Shown in pieces: positions 7,994-13,686 of a DNA stretch of 20,352 nucleotides; position 1 is the stretch's first letter, and every line of letters starts with the position of its first letter. This stretch comes from Desulforudis sp. GTDB taxonomy: Bacteria; Bacillota; Desulfotomaculia; Desulfotomaculales; Desulforudaceae. The notes under the pieces were generated by a model that saw only the letters and a program-made list of their open reading frames with translations, did no database searches and was not told where the DNA came from. The position numbers and the translations under genes are program-made. The stretch is from assembly GCA_014859075.1 (NCBI GenBank), contig JACUUW010000298.1, positions 1 to 20,352 of the forward strand. The letters are read 5' to 3'.

Positions 7994-9235
7994 ATGAGAT
8001 ACGCGATCCGGGATCCGGCGCTCGCACCTGGAGGCCGCCTGAAGATCGACTGGGTGCGCGCCCACATGCCGGTTTTGAACGCTATCCGTAGGGAACTGGA
8101 GCGGTTCAGGCCCTTGGCCGGGGTCAAGATAGCGGTCAGTGTGCATCTGGAGGCGAAGACGGCCTATCTGGCCGAAGTGTTGTGGGCCGGCGGCGCCGAG
8201 GTGACCGTCACGGGGTCCAACCCGTTGTCCACCCAGGACGACGTGGCGGCGGCTCTGGTCGAGACGGGGATCCCGGTGTTCGCGTGGTATAACCCCAGCC
8301 CGGAGGAGTACCGTTCCCACCTGATGAACACCCTTGAGAATGGTCCCCAGATTGTCATTGACGACGGTGGCGACCTGGTGCACCTGCTCCATACCGATCT
8401 GGCCCGGCTGGCTCCGGGTGTGATCGGGGGCTCGGAAGAGACGACCACCGGCGTGATCCGGCTCCGCGCCCTGGAAGCTGAAGGCCGGCTGGCTTTTCCC
8501 ATGTTCGCCGTGAACGATGCCCTGTGCAAATACCTGTTCGACAACCGCTACGGCACCGGCGAGTCGGTCTGGTCGGGGATCATGCGGACCACGAACCTGG
8601 TGGTGGCCGGTAAAACGGTGGTGGTGGCCGGTTACGGCTGGTGCGGAAGGGGGATCGCGATGCGTGCCCGGGGATTGGGGGCACGGGTGATTGTGTGTGA
8701 GGTCGATCCGGTAAGGGCGATTGAAGCGCACATGGACGGCTATCAGGTTATTCACAGTGTGGAGGCGGCCCGCCGGGGCGACATTTTTGTCACCGCCACC
8801 GGCTGCCGGGACGTATTGCGGGCGGAACATTTTCAGGTCATGCCCGACCAAGCCGTCCTGGCCAACGCCGGCCACTTCAACGTGGAAATCTCCGGGCCGG
8901 ATCTGGAGGGCCTGGCGGCATACAGGAGAATCGTGCGTCAGAACATCGAGGAGTACACCATGGCCGACGGGCGGCGGCTCTACCTGCTGGCGGAAGGCCG
9001 GCTGGTCAACCTGGCGGCCGGGGACGGGCACCCGGCCGAAATAATGGACATGTCGTTTGCGCTGCAGGCCCTGACCGCACTCCACATTTTTGAGCAGGCT
9101 GGGCGGCTGGAGAAGAAGCTGTACCCGGTACCCGCCGAAATCGACCGGCGGGTGGCGCAGCTGAAGCTGGAGGCTCTGGGGATCGAGCTCGACCGGTTAA
9201 CCGATGTGCAGGAGGCGTATCTGGCGGGATGGTAA
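7994..9235 (+). CDS. ahcY: S-adenosylhomocysteine hydrolase homologue, possibly S-inosylhomocysteine hydrolase
   Basis: A 413-aa NAD-dependent hydrolase that would split S-adenosyl- or S-inosyl-homocysteine into homocysteine and nucleoside. Conserved elements are STQD (79-82), DDGGD (123-127), SEETTTG (147-153), Asn174, Lys179 and Asp183 in the catalytic helix, the NAD loop GYGWCGRG (213-220), NAGHFN with His294, and GDGHP with His346. It belongs to the short thermophile/archaeal branch (HLEAKTA at 51-57) and lacks the C-terminal YRY tail of canonical enzymes. Aligned to human HMTVETA, Thr57 becomes Glu53 and Glu59, which contacts the adenine amino group, becomes Lys55. As I recall, the archaeal S-inosylhomocysteine hydrolase MJ1388 shares this HLEAKTA form. 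The inosyl substrate is therefore favoured but not proven. AGGAGGT at 7977-7983 sets the ATG. Confidence 0.88.
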   Translation: MRYAIRDPALAPGGRLKIDWVRAHMPVLNAIRRELERFRPLAGVKIAVSVHLEAKTAYLAEVLWAGGAEVTVTGSNPLSTQDDVAAALVETGIPVFAWYNPSPEEYRSHLMNTLENGPQIVIDDGGDLVHLLHTDLARLAPGVIGGSEETTTGVIRLRALEAEGRLAFPMFAVNDALCKYLFDNRYGTGESVWSGIMRTTNLVVAGKTVVVAGYGWCGRGIAMRARGLGARVIVCEVDPVRAIEAHMDGYQVIHSVEAARRGDIFVTATGCRDVLRAEHFQVMPDQAVLANAGHFNVEISGPDLEGLAAYRRIVRQNIEEYTMADGRRLYLLAEGRLVNLAAGDGHPAEIMDMSFALQALTALHIFEQAGRLEKKLYPVPAEIDRRVAQLKLEALGIELDRLTDVQEAYLAGW

Positions 9236-9317
9236 TGGTTGTCGATCGTCAGTGGTCTGCAGCTCTAACGGGATACCGACGAACCGGCGACCGATGCCTG
9301 TAGATGGAGGGGCGTTT

Positions 9318-9986
9318 ATGAGTCTGGTGGCGGAGAAGGCCAGGGAAAAACTGGTGAAAATGGGCGTGAAGGTGGCCGAGGCCGGACTGGTCATCGGCAC
9401 CTGGGGCAACCTGTCCTACCGGGTGGTCAAGGACAACTCCGTGGTGATCACCCCCAGCGGCATGGACTACCACCATATCTCCACCCGGGACATGGTGATC
9501 GTGGACATGGACGGACAGGTGCTGGACGGCGAACGCAAACCGTCAAGCGAGCTGGCCCTTCACTTGGCGGTGTACCGGGCCCGGCCGGATGTGTTGTGCG
9601 TGATTCATACCCACTCGCCCTACGCCAGCGCCCTGGCGGTGGCCCGAAAACCGATACCACCGATCCTGGAGGACATGGCCGGGATGATCGGGGGCCCGGT
9701 GCCGGTGGCCGAATATGCGGCGCCCGGCAGCAGACATTTGGCCGAATTTGTGGCCCAGGCCGTGGAAAAGGTGAACGCGGTGCTGCTGGCCAACCACGGG
9801 GTGGTCGGCGTGGGGCAGACGCCGGAGGAGGCCTTTCAGGTCTGTCAACTGGTGGAAAGGTCGGCGCAGGTGTACATCCTGGCCGCCGCGGCCGGCAAAC
9901 CGGTGGTCCTGTCGCACGAAGAGGTGGTCCGGCTGCGAAAATCCTACCTTACCTATTACGGACAGAAGGGAGGCGTCAGGGAATGA
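9318..9986 (+). CDS. Class II aldolase (FucA-type), probable 5-methylthio/5-deoxy-ribulose-1-phosphate aldolase
   Basis: A 222-aa zinc aldolase of the class II aldolase/adducin family. The Zn ligands His97, His99 (IHTHSPYAS) and His160 (LANHG), and the acid/base Glu78 (SSELALH), match E. coli FucA E73, H92, H94 and H155 with a constant offset of five. Early ITPSG (45-49) is the phosphate-binding turn. Next to mtnA, the likely reaction is cleavage of 5-methylthioribulose 1-phosphate and 5-deoxyribulose 1-phosphate to dihydroxyacetone phosphate plus methylthioacetaldehyde or acetaldehyde. The related dehydratase MtnB was considered, but the retained catalytic Glu and absence of downstream salvage genes argue against it. 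GGAGGGG at 9306-9312 sets the ATG at 9318; an in-frame ATG at 9294 is less well placed. The stop overlaps the deaminase start (ATGA). Confidence 0.87.
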   Translation: MSLVAEKAREKLVKMGVKVAEAGLVIGTWGNLSYRVVKDNSVVITPSGMDYHHISTRDMVIVDMDGQVLDGERKPSSELALHLAVYRARPDVLCVIHTHSPYASALAVARKPIPPILEDMAGMIGGPVPVAEYAAPGSRHLAEFVAQAVEKVNAVLLANHGVVGVGQTPEEAFQVCQLVERSAQVYILAAAAGKPVVLSHEEVVRLRKSYLTYYGQKGGVRE

Positions 9987-11284
9987 GACTGTTGATTGAA
10001 AACGCCTATGTGATACCGGTCGCCGGGGACCAGTTTCAGGGAGATATTGCGGTCGGGGACGGCCGGATCATTCACCTTGGGCCTGCCGGCTCGGTTCCGG
10101 AAGCCTTCACTCCGGATGAGACACTTGACGCCACCGGTATGGCGGCCACGCCGGGATTGGTTAACAGCCACACCCACGCGGCGATGACCCTGTTCCGGGG
10201 ATATGCCGATGATCTGCCGCTGATGGAATGGTTGGGGGAAAAGATCTGGCCCGTTGAGGCGGTACTGACCGGCGAGGACATTTACCGGGGCAGTTTGCTG
10301 GCCGGTCTGGAAATGCTGAAGTCGGGGACCACCACTTTTGCCGACCAGTACTTCGAAATGGACCAGGTAGCCCGGGCCGTGGAAGAAATAGGCCTGCGTG
10401 CCTCCCTCTGCCGGGGGCTCATCGGCATAGCACCCCACGCCGACCAGGCTCTGGCCGAGAGCCGTGATTTTATCCGCAACTGGCACGGGGCCGCCAATGG
10501 CCGGATCACCGCCATGCTCGGACCGCACGCTCCTTATACCTGTCCGCCGTCATACCTGGAAAAGGTGCTCGCCGCCGCGGACGAACTGGGGGTTGGTTTA
10601 CACATCCACCTCTCGGAGACGCGTACCGAGATCGAACAGATTCAGACGGAATACGGCTGTTCCCCGATTGAACTCATGGAGAAGGTAAATCTTTTCGAGA
10701 GGCCGGTGCTGGCCGCCCACTGTGTGCACCTAAGCGAGGCGGATATGGAAATTCTGGCGGAAAAGCGTGTAGGGGTGGCCCACAACCCGCAAAGCAACAT
10801 GAAACTGGGCAGCGGTATCGCTCCGGTAGCGCGGATGCTGGCGGCCGGAATCACGGTGGGGATCGGCACCGACGGCGCGGCTAGCAACAACGATTTGAAC
10901 ATGGTGGAAGAGATGCGTACGGCGGCACTTTTGCAGAAGGTAGGCTTGGAGAATCCCACGGTTCTCCCGGCGGGTCAGGTGCTGGAGATGGCTACGGTCG
11001 GGGGGGCGAAGGCGTTGGGTCTGGCTGAACAAATAGGTACACTGGAAGTCGGTAAACGGGCGGACATCGTTTTGTGGAATCTAAACCAAGCGCATCTCTG
11101 CCCGCTACACAACGTTCAGGCGCACCTGGTCTACAGCGCCGGCCGGGCCGACGCGGATACCGTGATTGTGGACGGCCGGATCCTCATGCGGGGCCGGCGC
11201 GTGCTGACCGTTGACGAGGAAACCATACTGCGCGAAGCCGGGTGCTCGGCCCGGGCACTGGTCACCCGAGCTTCATCCGCCTGA
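9983..11284 (+). CDS. mtaD: 5-methylthioadenosine/S-adenosylhomocysteine deaminase
   Basis: A 433-aa amidohydrolase that deaminates MTA, SAH and, in archaeal relatives, 5'-deoxyadenosine, to the inosine forms. Metal and catalytic residues are visible: His63 and His65 in NSHTHAAMTLFRG, His209 and Glu212 in HIHLSET, His246 in AAHCVHL, and Asp297 in IGTDGAASNN. A beta-sandwich subdomain is formed by the N-terminal 60 and C-terminal 80 residues, ending with VGKRADIVLW. The ATG at 9983 overlaps the aldolase stop, with GGGAGG at 9969-9974. A longer reading frame opens upstream but only runs through the aldolase gene. The last 23 bases overlap tail-to-tail with a minus-strand small gene. In this cluster it would perform the first, deaminating step. 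Confidence 0.94.
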   Translation: MRLLIENAYVIPVAGDQFQGDIAVGDGRIIHLGPAGSVPEAFTPDETLDATGMAATPGLVNSHTHAAMTLFRGYADDLPLMEWLGEKIWPVEAVLTGEDIYRGSLLAGLEMLKSGTTTFADQYFEMDQVARAVEEIGLRASLCRGLIGIAPHADQALAESRDFIRNWHGAANGRITAMLGPHAPYTCPPSYLEKVLAAADELGVGLHIHLSETRTEIEQIQTEYGCSPIELMEKVNLFERPVLAAHCVHLSEADMEILAEKRVGVAHNPQSNMKLGSGIAPVARMLAAGITVGIGTDGAASNNDLNMVEEMRTAALLQKVGLENPTVLPAGQVLEMATVGGAKALGLAEQIGTLEVGKRADIVLWNLNQAHLCPLHNVQAHLVYSAGRADADTVIVDGRILMRGRRVLTVDEETILREAGCSARALVTRASSA

Positions 11285-11492
11285 TTTCCTGCAGCAGCTT
11301 TTCACCTTCTGCAATGTGGCTTTCCAGGTGCTTGACGGCTTCGGGTTCGTCCGCCTTTTTAAGTTCGGCCAGTTCCACGCGGTGGGCCGCCACCGAGCCG
11401 TCCACCTCCCGGTAGATGTCCAGGGCCTTTTCAAAAGTTAAACCTTTCTTCCTTTCGTTTTCAAACTGGTGTCGTACGGCGGCACAACTCAT
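11262..11492 (-). CDS. Small protein of unknown function (76 aa)
   Basis: I do not recognise this gene. The predicted 76-aa product is highly charged, with many Lys, Glu and Arg, and appears almost wholly helical, with heptad-like stretches around 35-72 (for example HRVELAELKK and HLESHIAEGEKLLQEI). It has one Cys near the start (MSCAAV) and no signal peptide or membrane segment. The ATG at 11492 has a good ribosome site, GGAGGG (11501-11506 read on the minus strand), with 8 bases of spacing, which is the main support that it is real. A TTG two codons upstream is less likely. It converges on mtaD and overlaps its last 23 bases. It lies downstream of the aminotransferase on the same strand, across a hairpin-rich 191-base gap. 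Confidence 0.62.
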   Translation of the reverse strand: MSCAAVRHQFENERKKGLTFEKALDIYREVDGSVAAHRVELAELKKADEPEAVKHLESHIAEGEKLLQEIRRMKLG

Positions 11493-11572
11493 GCACAATT
11501 CCCTCCACTGTGGTTTAGCCTTAGCGTAACCTGCGGCTGACCAGGCTATTCCTTCCCGAAAAATCGGCCTCT

Positions 11573-11665
11573 AGGAGACTAGCAGTCAGGCCAGGAGACT
11601 GCCAGAAAGGGGGACAGTCCCCCTTTTTAGCACTCAGCGATGTCGACTGCCAAAAAAGGGGACAG
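11573..11665. repeat. Cluster of short imperfect direct repeats
   Basis: Two 21-base units, at 11597-11617 and 11645-11665, match at 19 of 21 positions (GACTGCCA, A-rich, then GGGGACAG). A shorter 13-base unit beginning AGGAGACT occurs at 11573-11585 and again at 11593-11605 (11 of 13 matching). The GGGGACAG core also forms one arm of the 11606-11626 palindrome. The region lies between the aminotransferase and the 76-aa gene and shows no coding potential. It resembles the dispersed GGGGACAG-type repeats found in related Firmicutes, but copy number elsewhere cannot be seen here. Confidence 0.6.
11606..11628. terminator. Perfect 10-bp palindrome with T-run, terminator-like
   Basis: AAAGGGGGAC at 11606-11615 and GTCCCCCTTT at 11617-11626 pair perfectly around a single central A; in RNA the innermost pairs would open to make a loop. 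On the + strand it is followed by TTTTT (11624-11628), so it can end transcripts running out of mtaD about 320 bases upstream. On the minus strand only a TTTCT tail follows, so termination of the aminotransferase transcript would be weaker. It may equally be part of a dispersed repeat rather than a dedicated terminator. Confidence 0.55.
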
Positions 11666-11683
11666 GCCTTGTCTTACAAGTGC

Positions 11684-13081
11684 TCAGGAACGTTTGCGAG
11701 AGCGCAGCACATTACCAACGCCGGCCGTGGCGGCGCCCAGGAAACTCTTTCGTTTGGACAACAGCTTTTCGAGGGATTCCAGCACGTAGTCCAGGTCCTT
11801 CCGGTCGACGTTCAGGGGCGGATAGAGACGCACAACCGAAGGGTTGTTCAGGGTGTAAACGGTGAGCACCCGGTTACTGTTCAGCAGTTCGACCGTCACC
11901 AGATTGCTGACCTGTCCGAAGTCACCCATCATTTTTTCCGAGATTCCGGTGGAAAGCTTGCTGAGTAGTCCCTTACCCTGGTCCGCCAACTCAATTCCCA
12001 CCATCAGTCCTTGCCCCCGGACGTCCTTCAGCAGGGGATAAACGCCTTTCAGCCGGTTGAGCTCATTGAGAAAGTAGGCGCCGTTTTCACGGGCGCGGGC
12101 CGGCAGGTCTTCCTCCAGGGTGACCTCCAGGGCCGTGAGCGCCGCCACGCAGGCCAGGGTATTGCCCCAGTAACCGCCGAAGGTGGAAGAGTGCAGCAGG
12201 GCGGTGTCGTAGGTGCCGTAGGCCGACTTCCAGATTTCTTCGGTGGCCAGATAGGCCCCGACGGGAACCGCACCCCCGCTCAGAGATTTTGAGAGGCAGA
12301 GGACGTCGGGCTCGACACCCTCCGTCTCACAGGCAAACAGTGCTCCGGTACGGCCCATCCCGGTCTGGACTTCGTCGGCGATGAACAGGGTGTCGTACCG
12401 TTTACATAGGTCCCTGGCGGCACGCAGATAGCCCGCCGGGGGCGTGATCACCCCGCCCTCGCCCTGGATCGGTTCCACGATGAAGGCGGCTGCTTTGTTC
12501 TTCCGAAGCGCGTTCTCCAAGGCCTCCAGGTCACCGTAGGGTACCTGGACACAACCGGGCAGCAGGGGTTCAAACGGGGTCTGGTATTTCGGGCGTCCCG
12601 ACACCGACAGGGCGCCGAAGGTCTTTCCGTGAAAACCGCCTTTACAGGAGATGAAACCCGGGCGACCGGTGGCCGCGCGGGTGATCTTGAGGGCGCCTTC
12701 CACGGCTTCGGCGCCCGAATTGCAGAAGAAGCAGCGGGTCAGCCGGCCGGGGGCGACCTGGGCCAGGTTGTGGGCCAGGGCGGTGGGAAGCTGTTGCAGG
12801 GAGGTCTGGACGATCTTCGGCATCTCCTCCACCCGGCGCAATGTTTCCAGGATCCGGGGGTGGTTGTGACCGATGTTGACCGACCCGTAGCCGCTCACGA
12901 AGTCGAGGTACTCGTTGCCGTCCAGGTCCCAGAGCCGGGTGCCCGCGGCCCGGACGTACTGGCGGTCGAAGTTGAGCATGATCTGGATGGCGGCGTGTGG
13001 GGTGCTGAGATAAGTTGTAGAATTTTCCCGGACTTGGGGTGTCCGCATGCCGAGGGCTTGTTCGAGGGTAATCAGGGCCAC
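11684..13081 (-). CDS. Class III PLP aminotransferase, putrescine/ornithine type
   Basis: A 465-aa fold-type I aminotransferase. Visible features are CNSGAEAVEGALK (120-132) at the PLP phosphate site, GGFHGKTFGALSVSG (148-162), VEPIQGEGG (202-210), Asp236 in IADEVQTGMGRTG, the Schiff-base Lys265 in LSKSLSGGAVPVG, and SSTFGG (298-303). The length and N-terminal extension resemble putrescine aminotransferase more than the ~400-aa acetylornithine enzymes. Substrate remains uncertain; 4-aminobutyrate, ornithine or other diamines are possible. The start is uncertain: GTG 13081 follows AAAGGCGTGG, whereas TTG 13102 would give 472 aa but lies at the probable transcription start. It is oriented against all surrounding core genes. 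A link to the neighbouring MTA module is conceivable because polyamine synthesis releases MTA. Confidence 0.86.
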   Translation of the reverse strand: MALITLEQALGMRTPQVRENSTTYLSTPHAAIQIMLNFDRQYVRAAGTRLWDLDGNEYLDFVSGYGSVNIGHNHPRILETLRRVEEMPKIVQTSLQQLPTALAHNLAQVAPGRLTRCFFCNSGAEAVEGALKITRAATGRPGFISCKGGFHGKTFGALSVSGRPKYQTPFEPLLPGCVQVPYGDLEALENALRKNKAAAFIVEPIQGEGGVITPPAGYLRAARDLCKRYDTLFIADEVQTGMGRTGALFACETEGVEPDVLCLSKSLSGGAVPVGAYLATEEIWKSAYGTYDTALLHSSTFGGYWGNTLACVAALTALEVTLEEDLPARARENGAYFLNELNRLKGVYPLLKDVRGQGLMVGIELADQGKGLLSKLSTGISEKMMGDFGQVSNLVTVELLNSNRVLTVYTLNNPSVVRLYPPLNVDRKDLDYVLESLEKLLSKRKSFLGAATAGVGNVLRSRKRS

Positions 13082-13107
13082 TGTGTATTCCACGCCTTTC
13101 AATGTTT

Positions 13108-13135
13108 ATTATGCCTTAGGGCTCCCAGAATTAAA
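13108..13135 (-). promoter_or_regulatory. Possible promoter for the aminotransferase gene
   Basis: Read on the minus strand, CATAAT (13113-13108) is a five-of-six match to the -10 box, with a weak TTTAAT at 13135-13130 sixteen bases upstream. Transcription would begin near 13101, only about 20 bases before GTG 13081. This is one reason to prefer the GTG start over TTG 13102. The -35 box is poor, so the call is tentative. Confidence 0.3.
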
Positions 13136-13173
13136 CAATACACACACCGTTCACATCTGCAGACGAAATAGTA

Positions 13174-13217
13174 TTCGCCGGATATGCGGCGAAAAACCTG
13201 CCTGGCACCAGGTTTTT
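13174..13217. repeat. Two adjoining hairpins in the divergent intergenic region
   Basis: The first stem is TTCGCCG (13174-13180) with CGGCGAA (13187-13193), loop GATATG. The second is AAAAACCTG (13192-13200) with CAGGTTTTT (13209-13217), which contains an alternative inner pairing CCTGG/CCAGG around CA. The second ends in a T-run on both strands, so it looks like a bidirectional terminator. However, it lies between two divergent genes and directly upstream of the ylxM promoter, where no transcript needs ending. A dispersed palindromic repeat of the TGCCTGGCACC kind, or a barrier to read-through from far upstream, are the likeliest readings. Confidence 0.6.
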
Positions 13218-13218
13218 C

Positions 13219-13247
13219 TTGACACTGGAGCGGTGTTTATATAAAAT
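13219..13247 (+). promoter_or_regulatory. Sigma-A promoter for the ylxM-ffh operon
   Basis: A perfect TTGACA at 13219-13224 is followed after 17 bases by TAAAAT at 13242-13247; TATAAA at 13240-13245 gives a 15-base alternative. The surrounding region is AT-rich compared with the rest of the window. Transcription would start near 13254, about 30 bases before the GTG of ylxM. This is the strongest promoter-like sequence in the window and fits the need for steady SRP and ribosomal gene expression after the inserted minus-strand segment. Confidence 0.8.
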
Positions 13248-13284
13248 CACGCTGTAAAGTAAAAACACTTGATAGAGGGTTAGT

Positions 13285-13593
13285 GTGGATAAATTCGCCT
13301 GGATCAACCTGCTGTACGACTTCTACGGACCACTTTTAACGGCGCGGCAGCAGCGGTTGCTGGAACTGTATTACGAGCAGGACCTGTCACTCGGCGAGAT
13401 TGCCGGCGAACTGCGGGTATCGCGGCAGGCGGTGCACGACACCGTCAAGCGCGCCGAGGAATCGCTCGAACGTTTGGAGTTGAAACTGGGGCTGGCGCAT
13501 AAACACCTGGCTGACAAAAGCCGGGTCGGGAAGGCCCTGGCGAAGCGGAGATCGGCTGTCAGAAGGCGGAGGCCGGAACCGGAGTCCCCTTAA
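13285..13593 (+). CDS. ylxM: SRP-associated helix-turn-helix protein YlxM (UPF0122)
   Basis: A 102-aa putative DNA-binding protein with a sigma-70 region 4-like helix-turn-helix at about 17-62 (ARQQRLLELYYEQDLSLGEI, then RVSRQAVHDTVKRAEESL). The family is almost always found just upstream of ffh in Gram-positive bacteria and has been linked to SRP. The highly basic tail (about 85-102) is Arg and Lys rich. The start is a GTG preceded by AGAGGG about 5 bases upstream. It lies 93 bases ahead of ffh and behind a strong promoter, so the two are likely cotranscribed. The exact role in the cell is not established. Confidence 0.92.
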   Translation: MDKFAWINLLYDFYGPLLTARQQRLLELYYEQDLSLGEIAGELRVSRQAVHDTVKRAEESLERLELKLGLAHKHLADKSRVGKALAKRRSAVRRRRPEPESP

Positions 13594-13686
13594 GGCGCTG
13601 TGCACGTGCAGGTAGAGTGGCCTCGGGGACGGATCGCTGCGTGTGCGACAGGTTGGATTCTGAATTACGGGAAACGGGGTGTGGCA

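Noticed and set aside
7547..9085. 512-codon open frame on the minus strand opposite mtnA and the SAH hydrolase gene
   Set aside because: It lies wholly over two well-conserved + strand genes, its translation is rich in His, Arg, Pro and Gly with no recognisable domain, and long antisense frames are expected in high-GC DNA.
9236..9317. Possible promoter in the 82-base gap between the SAH hydrolase and aldolase genes
   Set aside because: No pair of -35 and -10 hexamers at acceptable spacing was seen; the genes are more likely cotranscribed.
9596..9982. N-terminal extension of the deaminase frame upstream of 9983
   Set aside because: The extra 129 codons overlap the aldolase in another frame and are Gly/Arg-rich without similarity; the ATG at 9983 has a good ribosome site and begins the amidohydrolase fold.
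13600..13686. N-terminal extension of Ffh from 13600
   Set aside because: Ffh proteins begin at the N-domain helix; the extra 29 residues are not family-like and the ATG at 13687 has its own ribosome site.
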